Below, one piece after another: positions 1-9,358 of a stretch of DNA of 64,000 nt. How positions within the stretch are numbered: the stretch's first letter is position 1; the number at the start of each line of letters is the position of its first letter. Where the stretch lies: contig CP073215.1 of NCBI GenBank assembly GCA_020342235.1, forward strand, positions 310,001-374,000, read 5' to 3'. Source of the stretch: Saccharomycopsis phalli (taxonomy: Eukaryota; Ascomycota; Saccharomycetes; Ascoideales; Saccharomycopsidaceae). Position numbers and translations under genes: made by a program. A model generated the notes under the pieces. The model had not been told where the DNA came from and did not search any database. It saw nothing but the letters and a program-made list of their open reading frames with translations.

Positions 1-381
1 CCACTTTTGATTATTTGTCCAATTGGCCACGCTTTTTCTTCTGGTTCACTACTAATTCCCAAGGAATCATGTACACTAATCAATATGCAACGTACAAGAG
101 GTTATAGTCTGTTTAAGAACTGATACACATTGCAAAAGAGGAGCACATCAAAGCATAGCTGCTATTTAATTTTAAACAAGAGCACCAAGAAAAGCTAAGC
201 AGTTGATCTATTGCATAAAAAGAAATAATAGCCGATTAGCACCAAAGTAGCAAAACCGCTTTTGCATCATCAAGGTCGACAGTAGTTGGTGGATTCCGCT
301 GGTCTTTGGGGTACTGGCTGAGAAATCTACAAGTGTCATTGGTTATTTATTTTGCACGTATATCTTTTATCTAGGCTACAT
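1..381. other. Intergenic, no gene seen
   Basis: AT-rich sequence downstream of the first minus-strand gene. No ORF, tRNA or recognisable repeat is visible. It probably holds that gene's 3' UTR. Confidence 0.6.
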
Positions 382-1125
382 TTAATCCCGTTTCCATCTC
401 ACTTCCTGCTGCTGTCTCCCGTAGTAAATCCCGCCAATGGCAATGTTGCTGTTCCACTGGTCAATGACTGAACAGAGCGCAGTAGTGATTGCCATTTCCC
501 GTGGGATTTTAGACTCGTCAATCTTGATATTCCACCCGCCAACGGCATTGACCTCCACTTGGCCAACCCGCTCCCGTACCTCGGAGTCCTTTTCGCCTGG
601 ATTGTGCACAATCTCCAAGAATTTGCCGGTCGTGGTCCAATGGAACTGCTTGCCGCTGGCTAACGTGAATACACGGTAGCTATCGAGGGCATCGACCCGG
701 AGATTGATAATGTGCCAGCCCAATTCCGACACGGGCATCTCGTCTGGCGACCGGATCATCAACACATTTGATCGGAGCCCTGCCCGAACCACGGCAATTG
801 GCTCATCCTCGCCCTCGGGTCCTGTACCTGCAACCTTGGGCGAATACATTTTGTAAGCGCCCTTGACTGCCCTTGACCGCACGAACCAGTATAGTCTCTT
901 TTCGGAGTCAGAAGGGCCCTGGCTGGACTCTGATGTATCATAGACGTCGTACTCCTTGGACCCGGTTCCAAACCGCTTGCGAACCGCGTACTCAGTCAAG
1001 TTGTCCTGGTCGAACTCAATGATTCGCGGTATATATCTCGAAGCACGGCGATGAGGGTGGAACAACACAGCCTTGGCGACAACCAATGGCCGCATAACAG
1101 GTCTCATGACAAGTTCAACTGGCAT
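382..1125 (-). CDS. Tubby C-terminal-like / LURP-one-like fold protein (tentative)
   Basis: A 247-residue protein of uncertain function. The C-terminal two thirds (about residues 80-235) alternates predicted beta strands and ends in a helix. It includes a SGKQFHWTTTGKFLEIVHN-type strand pair and a final REMAITTALCSVIDQW helix, a pattern I associate with fungal Tubby-like/LURP-one-like domains; this is an impression, not an alignment. The frame runs 17 codons further upstream but opens with GTG, so the ATG at 1125 is preferred. It has a strong yeast context (CAAAAAATG), and a TATAAAAG box lies about 40 bases upstream inside the false extension. It is divergent from GAR1 across 138 bp. The coding region is surely real; the family call is weak. 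Confidence 0.6.
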   Translation of the reverse strand: MPVELVMRPVMRPLVVAKAVLFHPHRRASRYIPRIIEFDQDNLTEYAVRKRFGTGSKEYDVYDTSESSQGPSDSEKRLYWFVRSRAVKGAYKMYSPKVAGTGPEGEDEPIAVVRAGLRSNVLMIRSPDEMPVSELGWHIINLRVDALDSYRVFTLASGKQFHWTTTGKFLEIVHNPGEKDSEVRERVGQVEVNAVGGWNIKIDESKIPREMAITTALCSVIDQWNSNIAIGGIYYGRQQQEVRWKRD

Positions 1126-1163
1126 TTTTTGAGGAAATAAATGCAAATAAAATAAACTGGCAC

Positions 1164-1171
1164 CTTTTATA
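1164..1171 (-). promoter_or_regulatory. TATA box of the 1125 gene
   Basis: TATAAAAG on the minus strand, 39-46 bases upstream of the ATG at 1125. Its position decides the start codon, because the longer reading frame would run through it. Confidence 0.55.
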
Positions 1172-1263
1172 TGCACAAGTGGCTTTGTGGATGTTGGACT
1201 CAGGGCCGCTTAACCAGCAGGCGTAGAAAATTTTTTTTTCATATCGAGCAGCATTTATACCCA

Positions 1264-1848
1264 ATGTCAAGAGGAGGATTTCGAGGAGGATCACGAGGCG
1301 GCCGAGGCGGTTTCAGAGGCAATTCCGGTCCACAGGGTCCGCCCGATGAAGTATTTGAAATGGGGGCGTTTGTTCATCCTTGTGAGGGCGATATTGTTTG
1401 TCGTCTGATCAACACCAAGATTCCGTACTTCAATGCGCCGATATATTTGGAGAACAAGACGGCGGTAGGGAAAGTGGACGAGATTCTTGGTCTGTTGAAC
1501 GACGTTTACTTTACCATCAAGCCTTCTGAAGGTGTGCATGCCACTTCTTTCTCTGAGGGAGACCGGTTTTATATTGGCGGGGACAAGTTGTTGCCGCTTG
1601 AGCGGTTTATTCCAAAGCCAAAGATCCCTGGGGAGGCCAAGCCAAAGAAGTCAAAGTCCAAGGGTGGTAGTTCTGGAGCAAGAGGCGGAAGAGGTGGATT
1701 TGGAGCAAGAGGCGGACGTGGAGGATTTGGAAGCAGAGGCGGAAGAGGTGGATTTGGCGGCCGAGGAGGAAGAGGCGGAAGTAGAGGGGGGCGTGGAGGA
1801 GGATTCAGTCGGGGAAGAGGGGGGTTCAGTCGGGGAAGAGGGCATTAG
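1264..1848 (+). CDS. GAR1: H/ACA snoRNP core protein Gar1
   Basis: Gar1 is a core subunit of nucleolar H/ACA ribonucleoprotein, which pseudouridylates rRNA and helps process pre-rRNA. The 194-residue protein has the classic layout: a short N-terminal GAR (RGG/FRG) block, a central beta-barrel of about residues 30-120 ([55 protein letters not shown]), a Lys-rich linker, and a C-terminal GAR tail with many GGRGGFG units. The frame is open 31 codons further up, but the ATG at 1264 directly begins the expected MSRGGFRGG start. The divergent gene starts at 1125, so both promoters share a 138-bp spacer. Confidence 0.96.
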   Translation: MSRGGFRGGSRGGRGGFRGNSGPQGPPDEVFEMGAFVHPCEGDIVCRLINTKIPYFNAPIYLENKTAVGKVDEILGLLNDVYFTIKPSEGVHATSFSEGDRFYIGGDKLLPLERFIPKPKIPGEAKPKKSKSKGGSSGARGGRGGFGARGGRGGFGSRGGRGGFGGRGGRGGSRGGRGGGFSRGRGGFSRGRGH

Positions 1849-2613
1849 ACAGTAAATAAGCATTTGTGTATTAAATATAAACTGATGATATGGTAGAATG
1901 GTGGGCGTATGGAATGGAATGGGGACTGAATGTGAATTGAATATGGTATTTTGTGTGCCTTGGCGGTTTTAAAATGGATAGAACCGTGAGTCAATTGGTA
2001 CGATTTGGATAATTATTAAAACAATCAATGAAATTTGATATTAAAACAATCAATGAGATTTGATATTAAAACAATCAATGAGATTTGATATTATAATTAA
2101 TATGGTATCAATTGCTGAAATATCGGACATGGTTATCATATCACGTGATGGATACTGATGCGAATTGGTAATGGGCCAGAAGTTTGTCATTTAAATTCAA
2201 CTGGAATGGAATACTCATGGCAAATGCCGAGATTCTTTTGGAATTAATCTGATATTAGCCAACTGCACTTTGTTGGAACTCAATCCATTGTGCTACATGG
2301 TATATATTCACTGGCTATTGCCTGTCATGTTACCTTGTGCCAAATTGAGTGCATATGTATATAAATAATTTTTAGCGGAGACACCAATCAAAGATAGTAT
2401 GCGTCAATTTAGTATTAATCTATATTATGCAATGAATGGTAATCAGTATTTTTAGTATTAATCAGTCTATTAATTAATCAGCCGTTAAATATTATCTATA
2501 TTATAATGGTAATTAGCCGCTTAATATCATCTATTTTATGCAATGAATGATAATCAGTCCATTTCATGGCTCTGCTTGTAATACGCTCAATTCCATATTA
2601 CTAGCTCCACCAA
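1849..2613. other. Convergent intergenic spacer with a 25-bp tandem repeat
   Basis: AT-rich spacer between the convergent GAR1 and CMS1 genes. Three tandem copies of a 25-bp unit (attaaaacaatcaatgarat...) lie at about 2015-2089. Looser TATTATCTATATTATAATGG-like repeats follow at about 2400-2560. A TCACGTGA palindrome sits near 2141. No ORF or RNA gene is seen. Confidence 0.6.
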
Positions 2614-3459
2614 TCAATACAAGTACATCTTAGCCTCGGACAATTGCCTCACAGACTCAAAAACCCCCTCGGTGTCCCAGAGAAATCGTTTTTTGTTGTC
2701 CAAATACGTCGAGTCAGCAACCACCACTTTGATTTCCTCCGGCTTCAACGTCAGCTCTGGCAGATCTAGAATCTTTGTCAATCTCTGGGGAGTAGTGCAC
2801 AACACTCTTGAACGGGTCGTCAGCAACAACTTCAAGTCGTTGGCCAACTTGTTTTTGGAAATGAGTTTCACTGAAGAGCCATTGAGTTTCGAAGTGGCAC
2901 GATGAGTGTCACAAGCACGGAGCGCCGACATGGAAAGAATGACAATGAATTTCCGGGCACTTTCCTCACTTCCGCTTTTGTCCTGCTTCTTCTTCTTCTT
3001 CTCCTTCTTCCCCTTTACCTCTTTTGGCAAATACTTGGCGAAATTCTCGTTGATAAACGACTCAAGACTCACCAAGTTGCGCGGCTGCTTCCAGAACCCA
3101 CTGTACTTTATAAAACTCTTTTTCAAGTACAAATCACTCAATTCCAATGGCGACAAGTCAGGATTGGCGGCACGGATTTTCGTGGCAAAATAGTCACTGA
3201 TTCGATCAAGCAGCTGGGCTGCAAGACCGGCCTTTTCACTAAAATCATCTAGCTTTTGCCGCTTTGGTTTTGACTTTTCTAAATTGGTCTCGGAATCCTC
3301 CAGTTTGCGCTTTGGTTTTTGCTTTCCTAAACTGGCCTGCGGTTTGCGCTTCTTGGATTCAGTCGGATCCTGGGCTTCGGCCTGGGCTTCTATCTCTGGA
3401 CCCAGTTCGTCATCAGACCCACTGTGATAAAAGTTTTCCTCCAAGTCGTCTGGATTCAT
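2614..3459 (-). CDS. CMS1: Cms1-family ribosome-biogenesis protein
   Basis: Homologue of yeast Cms1/human CMSS1, a helicase-like but non-ATPase protein found in 90S pre-ribosomes. From the ATG at 3459 it is 281 residues, close to the 291 of S. cerevisiae. It starts MNPDDLEENF with an acidic, Lys-rich N-terminus. It then has the family blocks FWKQPRNLVSLESFINENF, a KKEKKKKKQ basic stretch, FIVILSMSALRACDTHRA, LLLTTRSRVLCTTPQRLTKIL and VVADSTYLDNKKRFLWDTEGVF. The frame continues 69 codons upstream to another ATG near 3666, but that extension is unlike the family. A CACGTG site lies just upstream. The start has a mediocre context, so its exact position is less certain than the identity. Confidence 0.87.
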   Translation of the reverse strand: MNPDDLEENFYHSGSDDELGPEIEAQAEAQDPTESKKRKPQASLGKQKPKRKLEDSETNLEKSKPKRQKLDDFSEKAGLAAQLLDRISDYFATKIRAANPDLSPLELSDLYLKKSFIKYSGFWKQPRNLVSLESFINENFAKYLPKEVKGKKEKKKKKQDKSGSEESARKFIVILSMSALRACDTHRATSKLNGSSVKLISKNKLANDLKLLLTTRSRVLCTTPQRLTKILDLPELTLKPEEIKVVVADSTYLDNKKRFLWDTEGVFESVRQLSEAKMYLY

Positions 3460-4263
3460 GCACAAAACTTTTCGCAGACCTCGAGCTGGGCCGATGCGCA
3501 CGTGACCGTGAGGGGGTGAGTGTTTGACGGCTGAGCACATGCAAATGAAACGGATCCCCTCGTTGATGATGTCAGAGTTGTAGATGTTGAAGTTGAGATT
3601 GTAGTGTAGTGGTTGAGGTTGAGCCTTGGAGTATGAAGTATTAGCAATGAGATTAACATCAAACATTAACGATTGTCAAAGAACAACATTACCAAAGAAC
3701 AACATTACCAAAGAACAACATTACCAAAGAACAACATTACCAAAGAACAACATCACCACAGAACAACATCAACATCAACAATCAACACTATATAATATAA
3801 TTATAACCCGCCAAATCGGCGTAATCTCCCGTACAACGTACCATGTCTAGGCGGAATTTTCTGACGTGCAATTACCTGCCGTTGCTCCATTGTCAAAACG
3901 TCCTCACATGCCAGCCACGGTTTGGATAAGAACATGCCCAAAAACAGAATTAAATTCCTTTAGTGCCGGGGGGCATTTGAGACATGCTCCAGACCGATAA
4001 GTGGGTATGCAAATAGGGTTTTCGACAGAGGTCTTGAGAAACGAGGGGAGCATCTGTCTGGCTGGGTGCGGTTTTCTAGAAGCTTTACCCAAAAGTCTGA
4101 GTCGCAAGCACTTCCCCTTGCAAGGATGTAAGCAAGGGACAGGTAAGGAACCCAGACCCAGATCAAACGTGAGTATGCCAAGTTTGGGTGGTTGCACCGT
4201 GGTGCAGAATAGCTCGTGGGGCATGTCAATACAGCAGGGGAAAAGCAACTTTGCACTTTGCAA
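3460..4263. other. Divergent intergenic region with a 16-bp tandem repeat and inverted repeats
   Basis: It separates CMS1 (minus) from the unknown plus-strand gene at 4264. About five copies of a 16-bp unit (caaagaacaacattac) occupy about 3677-3757. Between about 3975 and 4150 there are short inverted repeats (ATGCTCC with GGAGCAT; CCCCTTGC with GCAAGGG) that could fold in a transcript. A GTGAGT lies near 4170 without a convincing acceptor. Both-strand ORFs here look like chance. Confidence 0.5.
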
Positions 4264-4800
4264 ATGAACAAGTACCTCATCAAGTTGTCTGACATTGGCT
4301 CCTCGGGTTTCCGGGGCTCCTCCTCCATCTATTTCACTCCCAAGACCGACCTTACCCACATTGACCTCCACTACAACCAATTGCTTAAAATTGACGGGGC
4401 TAAATTGACCTCAGAGCTAACCAAGACCGACCACGAGGTCCCAGTCACAACCTCCGTCAATTCAAGCACCCTCAGGCTCGAGTTTGCCCTGGGTGTTCTG
4501 GCGCATCTGAGCTGTGTCGTCACCGTCTTCTTTTCTGGAACCAAGCCGCTTGGTCGATGGAGAGGCTCTGACCTTGTTTCCTTTGAGGATGACCGGTACT
4601 CCATTCTGTTGGAGGCAGTGGTTCCCAACAGCTGGAACGTCAAGTCCAATGGCAAGGTTGTTGGGTCGCTGGTGGTGGGATTGGATGGTAAGAAAGGGGG
4701 AAGTGAGGATGTTGATTTGAAGAGGGTGGTGTTTGAGCCGGTTGAATCGAGTCTTGGGGATTTTTTCTGGGAGATTGTGGCAATGCCTAGTGTGGAGTAG
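4264..4800 (+). CDS. Conserved-looking hypothetical protein
   Basis: An ORF of 178 residues starting MNKYLIKLSD. I do not recognise the family. Composition looks protein-like, with mixed charged and hydrophobic segments suggestive of a beta-rich soluble domain (LTHIDLHYNQLLKIDG, LRLEFALGVLAHLSCVVTVFFSG, RYSILLEAVVPNSWNV, GDFFWEIVAMPSVE). There is no signal peptide and no clear transmembrane helix; LAHLSCVVTVFF is hydrophobic but short. The frame extends upstream only through a GTG, so the ATG at 4264 is chosen. Directly downstream is a GTAC/GTATAGT-rich repeat. Probably real, because the frame fills the space with no rival, but the function is unknown. Confidence 0.55.
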   Translation: MNKYLIKLSDIGSSGFRGSSSIYFTPKTDLTHIDLHYNQLLKIDGAKLTSELTKTDHEVPVTTSVNSSTLRLEFALGVLAHLSCVVTVFFSGTKPLGRWRGSDLVSFEDDRYSILLEAVVPNSWNVKSNGKVVGSLVVGLDGKKGGSEDVDLKRVVFEPVESSLGDFFWEIVAMPSVE

Positions 4801-5507
4801 GGATACGTATGGTATATAGTGTAGTGTATAGTATATGGTATGTATAATGGTACGTATAGTACGTATGGTGTAGTACGTAGTGTAGTGTATAGTGTAGTGT
4901 ATAGTAGTACGTAAAGTTGTGTCTAGTGTACAGTATACACTACGTAGTGTACACAGGGCTTTGCAAAACATCAAGGCTTGTTTTTACCATGGCCCTAAAT
5001 CCTATATTCATAGCAGTGTACCAAAAACGTCAATAACCACCTTGTTTCTTTCCAATTACCTAGTCTTGCAATTCATCTGTCCACTCTTTTACACCACACA
5101 TTTATTCTCTAGTGCCATCCTTGTTTTCTACAAATTCATGCTACTTTGTAACTACGTCAGTCTCTGGATTTGATAAACTTTGCTCGACAAGTTGACTATT
5201 TCAATTTGGCCATCTCAATTTGGCTATTTCAAATCTAACCATTTATCTACTCCAACCACTCATCTACTCCAACCATTCATCTACTCCAACCATTCATCTA
5301 CTCCAACCATTCATCTACTCCAACCATCATCATGATTGCTACTTGCACATTACAATTCCCAAATCGTCTACACTCCAAAATAAAGTGGTAACCTGATCTG
5401 GCAGTGATAAACGTCACCGAGCCACCACCATGGAAAACCGTTTGTTGATCATGAGTGTCAAGCAGGATCATGTGCTCGGGTGAAAAACCCGAGTGACATT
5501 TGTAGCA
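4801..5507. other. Intergenic, two simple-repeat arrays
   Basis: At about 4805-4960 there is a degenerate array of GTAGTGTATAGT/TACGTATAG-like units directly after the upstream gene. At about 5250-5332 there are four to five copies of a 17-bp unit (actccaaccattcatct) in the likely promoter region of the next gene. No gene is seen. Confidence 0.6.
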
Positions 5508-6677
5508 ATGCATCCAATCAATAGAATGATCAAGGCCAAATGGAACGGACTAAAGTGGATAAATTTCAGCAGAGTGGGTGGATTGCGGAAATGGAGTACG
5601 TGTGCTGGAGTGAATAGTGTAATAGGCAATAGGGCAATCGCCAATGGATCCATGAAACTTAGAACAATCGCCATTGGATCAATGGAAAATAGACAAAGTG
5701 GCTTAAAACCCTTTGATACCACCCGACCCTTTTCAACTACCCATTACTTTTCAAAAACCTCGCCCAACTCCACCCTCAACTCGCCAAAAATACCAAAGGC
5801 AGTACTTGCGTCCAACCGGCTTCTAAGACGCACCAACCAACTAAAATACCAGCAGCTTGAACCGTGCACCGTCATCACCTGCTCCGAGTCGTTCAATCTC
5901 CCGCAGTGTTTCGAAGCGTTGTCGGGCTTCTCAGCAAAGTACCTCATCCAGGACGAGTTGCTCCATTTGGAGTACCAGGGAAAGGACATTATGGTGCTAT
6001 TAAATGGCAGCATTGCCGGATGGGGCTTTGACGAGCAGTTTCTTACCAGCACGATTCTTCCGTTGGTCACCGACTGTCAGGTTGGTACGTACGACGGGAT
6101 TGAAAGCGAGGAAATCGACTACATTGAGTGTGAAGAAGACAGCACAGTGGAAAAAGACGTGATGATTCTTGGAACTAGCAGGCAACAGAATTTGTACGAC
6201 AAGGCTGCGTTTTCGTTTGGGATTGCCCGCTCCACACGGCTAGCCAAGCTCGAGTTTCTTTTGGACAGCTGCATCGAACAACTGCGCGAAAACATTGAGT
6301 CGTTTTCGGGACGGTTCAACTCGAAGCAGCGGGCCAAGGTGCTCAAGAGCATCAGCAAGTTGTTGTCGATCCGTGGGAGATTGAACTTGTACAGCGAGTT
6401 GATTGAGGTTCCGGACTTGTACTGGTCGGAGCCACGGTTGGAGAAGTTGTTTAAGCAGATTTCCATGACGTTGGACGTGCCGCCGCGGATTGCGATTTTG
6501 AATAAGAAACTCGACTATGCTACGGAGGAGAGCCAGATTTTGTTAGCAACGTTGAATGACGAGCGGGCGTCACGGTTGGAGTTGATTATTGTGTTTTTGA
6601 TCATGATTGAGGTGTGCTTTGAGGTGTTTCATTTCTATGAAAGGGGAGTGGACAAGAAAGGAGGGGATGGGGTATAA
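5508..6677 (+). CDS. MRX10: RMND1/Mrx10-type DUF155 mitochondrial inner-membrane protein
   Basis: DUF155 family protein of 389 residues. The N-terminus is rich in Lys, Arg, Asn and Ser with few acidic residues, fitting a mitochondrial presequence. The central region (about 115-330) carries family features such as CTVITCSESFNLPQCFEAL, FDEQFLTSTILPLV, the acidic IDYIECEEDS segment and AFSFGIARSTRLAKLEFLLD. The C-terminus has one hydrophobic segment (RLELIIVFLIMIEVCFEVFHF, about 351-375), as in yeast Mrx10 and human RMND1, which support mitochondrial translation. Cytosolic paralogues (Rmd1, Rmd8) share the domain; the presequence favours Mrx10/RMND1. The ATG at 5508 is chosen because the five codons above begin with GTG. 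Confidence 0.82.
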   Translation: MHPINRMIKAKWNGLKWINFSRVGGLRKWSTCAGVNSVIGNRAIANGSMKLRTIAIGSMENRQSGLKPFDTTRPFSTTHYFSKTSPNSTLNSPKIPKAVLASNRLLRRTNQLKYQQLEPCTVITCSESFNLPQCFEALSGFSAKYLIQDELLHLEYQGKDIMVLLNGSIAGWGFDEQFLTSTILPLVTDCQVGTYDGIESEEIDYIECEEDSTVEKDVMILGTSRQQNLYDKAAFSFGIARSTRLAKLEFLLDSCIEQLRENIESFSGRFNSKQRAKVLKSISKLLSIRGRLNLYSELIEVPDLYWSEPRLEKLFKQISMTLDVPPRIAILNKKLDYATEESQILLATLNDERASRLELIIVFLIMIEVCFEVFHFYERGVDKKGGDGV

Positions 6678-8491
6678 TGGGTATGGGCAGATTAAGAAGC
6701 CATACTTGAGTAAATGACTAGAATAGATGATTAGGATAAATAAGCACCGGAATAAACATGTGAATATACCTGAATAGACATGTTAATATACCTGGATAAC
6801 AAGGGAATAATACCTGAATAAAATATATTGGATAATATATTAATGCTCAATGGGTAGATTATGCAGGAGAGCAGAGTTTGGAACTGCACTGGAACATTGA
6901 TCCAAAGAAATATCCAGTGGACAAGAAAAAGCTAGTGGACAAGAAACAAAGTAAACAATGAATAGGCGAGAAAAGGAGCAACGCCATTAGCACCAGGATG
7001 TCGTTTACCTGCGGGGTGCAGGTGTATATATCGGCTGGATAAATTAATGGGATATTGAAGCTCCAAATGGCTGAGTGGTACATTAATTATGCATGGAAAT
7101 CGCAGTCCGGTACCGTCAAATGACAGCATCAGGAAGAGTGTAATCCGGGTGGCTAGCATCACTGGAGCTAGCACGATTAATCACTCAAGTCGCGTACATC
7201 TTCTGTGCGTAGTGGCTTGCTTACCAAGCGAGAATCCAGATTACATTGCGTTTTGCGGGTTTCTCTATCACGCCTTTTACATCTCTCGTCGGATCGCCCA
7301 ACTTTTCCCAGCTTCTGGTTTGGTTTGCATTGGTTCCAATTTGGATGTGCCGATCAGAGCGATTACGCGGACACCTTGGGGCCAGACAATGGAGGTGCTT
7401 GATTATTACGTGAATTCAGGTACCTTGCCAGGATGTGTTTCCTCATTCGTATCGGTGAATTTTCCGAATTGGTCAACAGCTGAGAGGAGGTGGTGACAGG
7501 ACGAGGCAGGAGTGAACAGGAGTGAACAGGTAATATGTAGATCAAATGGTGAGGAGACGGAGGGAGGAGAGAGTGATGTGGGAGAAAGAGAGAGGAGAAA
7601 GAGAGGAGTGATGGATGGGGAGTGATGGATGGAGAGTGATGGATGGAGGAGACAGAGTGATGGATGGAGGAGACAGAGTGATGGATGGAGGAGACAGAGT
7701 GATGGCCAGGGAGACAGACGGAAAAATGTACGGCAATAACAAGCCCAATAGCAATGCTATTGAAAGGGGTAGTGGTGGGCCAGTGGTATTTGGCATGTTT
7801 GAGTGCTTAAATAGATAGGACATTGGGCATAAGCTTGTAGTATTTGGATAGTACATGGTAAATTAGTAAACTAAATATAACTTTAACCAACGGAATAAAT
7901 GAGTAGATGAGGCTGAGAGTGTGAATGTGCATAGCGACTAGAAAATATTTTCATGTTTGTTTCCTGCTAAGGCTGACTGGCCAACTTGTTGCCGTGCGGC
8001 ACTATACCACACATTGATTACGGGTGTAATTTGCCAGCGTGTTTAACGGTCCTGAAAAGTTTATTGTACAGAAGCCTTTTCTTCTCCTTCACTTGCATCT
8101 CCCTTGCTTTATATCCAACTTTTATTTTCCTCAATTTTGACTGATGACTTGAATTTTCAAAATGAAAATTTATTTTCCACAAATTCATTTTCACGCGCTA
8201 ATTTCCGCACAATTATTCTCTCTCTTTTCATTCACTCCTCCATCACTCTCTCTATCTTTTTCTCCTCTCCCTCTCTCTCTTTCTCCCTCTCTCTCTTCAC
8301 CTCCTCTCCCTCTCTCTCTTCACCTCCTCTCCCTCTCTCTCTTCACCTCCTCTCCCTCTCTCTCTTCACCTCCTCTCCCTCTCTCTCTTCACCTCCTCTC
8401 CCTCTCTCTCTTCACCTCCTCTCCCTCTCTCTCCTCCTCTCCAGCTACAACAGCACTAACTTATAATACAACCTACATCGCTCGTACATCT
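6678..8491. other. Gene-free spacer between convergent genes
   Basis: This 1.8-kb stretch holds short repeats and no gene I can support. About 6720-6850 has ATACCTGAATAA-type repeats. A 21-bp unit (gatggatggaggagacagagt) is repeated at about 7605-7704, and a strong CT-rich array lies at 8269-8436. An ATG-initiated 135-codon ORF at 7089-7496 has no recognisable features and is treated as chance. Confidence 0.55.
8269..8436. repeat. 22-bp pyrimidine minisatellite
   Basis: About seven tandem copies of a 22-bp all-pyrimidine-rich unit (ctctccctctctctcttcacct). It lies just past the 3' end of the next minus-strand gene. Such mirror-like polypyrimidine DNA can adopt triplex structure. Ser/Leu-rich ORFs across it are artefacts of composition. 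Confidence 0.85.
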
Positions 8492-9358
8492 CTAAGCATA
8501 CTCTGGACTAATCTTATTCTGCTTTCTCACCCTCCGGCTTCGATACTTCACATCTGGTCGAGTGTTCCGCCACGAGTCCACAGCACGCTGAAGAAGCCCC
8601 CTGGAGTTGCGAAACTCCTTGTTGAGATAGCTCAACTGCCAGCCCAACTCGTTGCACTCGGTCTCGTACTTGTGCCGGGTGCCCTTGACAATCTTTGGGT
8701 CCCTTGAAACCGCCCGCTTGTACACGGTGTTTGCCTTGAGAAACTCCTCGTCGAGCTGCTTGAGAATGTACTCCTTCTCGTTGGGCTTTGGACACTGGCA
8801 GGTCCACACCTTGATGACCTTGTTCTTGGAGTAGGTAAACAGCACAGTCTCCCGCCCGGTCTTGGGGTCAAACGAAATGTCTGGCCGTGTCGCGGGAATC
8901 GGGCCTGGCTGGGTGGTGCGGGTGGTCTTGCGAAGCAGACGCCGTTGCGTCTCTGCCACCAGGGTAGGGAGGTTCGGGGTCGAGGAGCTTCGCTTGCGGT
9001 ACGACTCGTGGTAATTCTTTGCGTCTTTCTTGAGCTGTGGAAGTCCGCTGGAGCCGTCATGGACCTCGAGCGGCGACGACTGGCTTGCGTAGCTGGAGTC
9101 GGTGTTAGTTGGAGACACCGGGTCCTGGCCGTAGAAAATCATCGGGTACGGCATGATCACCTGGGAGAGTTGGCCCTGGTGTACCGGCGGGACGCTTTGT
9201 GGCACCTGGAACCCATAGTGGGTGCTGTCGTACTGGCTGAGCTTCTCCAACGGCAGTTGCTGGTGCACGTAGAAGGTGTCAGGCATACTGTAGTGGTCGA
9301 GTCCCTGGTACTGGGTCTGAAAGTCAAACGGAAACTGTGAAGAGTAGTTGAGATCCAT
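8492..9358 (-). CDS. Fungal DUF8032-like regulatory protein (tentative)
   Basis: A 288-residue protein. Residues 1-110 are Gln/Ser/Pro/Tyr-rich and look disordered, like a transcriptional-regulator N-terminus. From about 165 to the end there is a compact conserved-looking domain: TVLFTYSKNKVIKVWTCQC, LDEEFLKANTVYKRAVSRD, HKYETECNELGWQLSYLN, RGLLQRAVDSWRNTRPDVKY and a basic RSRRVRKQNK tail. I recall this YETECNELGW...GLLQRAVDSYRN pattern from fungal proteins annotated DUF8032; the exact family name should be confirmed. The frame extends 30 codons upstream through a GTA/TATA repeat tract, so the ATG at 9358 is preferred. A long TA-dinucleotide tract lies just upstream in the promoter (about 9385-9415). 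Confidence 0.72.
   Translation of the reverse strand: MDLNYSSQFPFDFQTQYQGLDHYSMPDTFYVHQQLPLEKLSQYDSTHYGFQVPQSVPPVHQGQLSQVIMPYPMIFYGQDPVSPTNTDSSYASQSSPLEVHDGSSGLPQLKKDAKNYHESYRKRSSSTPNLPTLVAETQRRLLRKTTRTTQPGPIPATRPDISFDPKTGRETVLFTYSKNKVIKVWTCQCPKPNEKEYILKQLDEEFLKANTVYKRAVSRDPKIVKGTRHKYETECNELGWQLSYLNKEFRNSRGLLQRAVDSWRNTRPDVKYRSRRVRKQNKISPEYA

Noticed and set aside
7089-7496. ATG-initiated 135-codon ORF as a gene
   Set aside because: No domain, signal peptide or composition cue; it lies in repeat-rich spacer and is of a length expected by chance.
8104-8707. Ser/Leu/Pro-rich ORFs
   Set aside because: They read a CT-rich 22-bp minisatellite and the antisense of the DUF8032-like gene.
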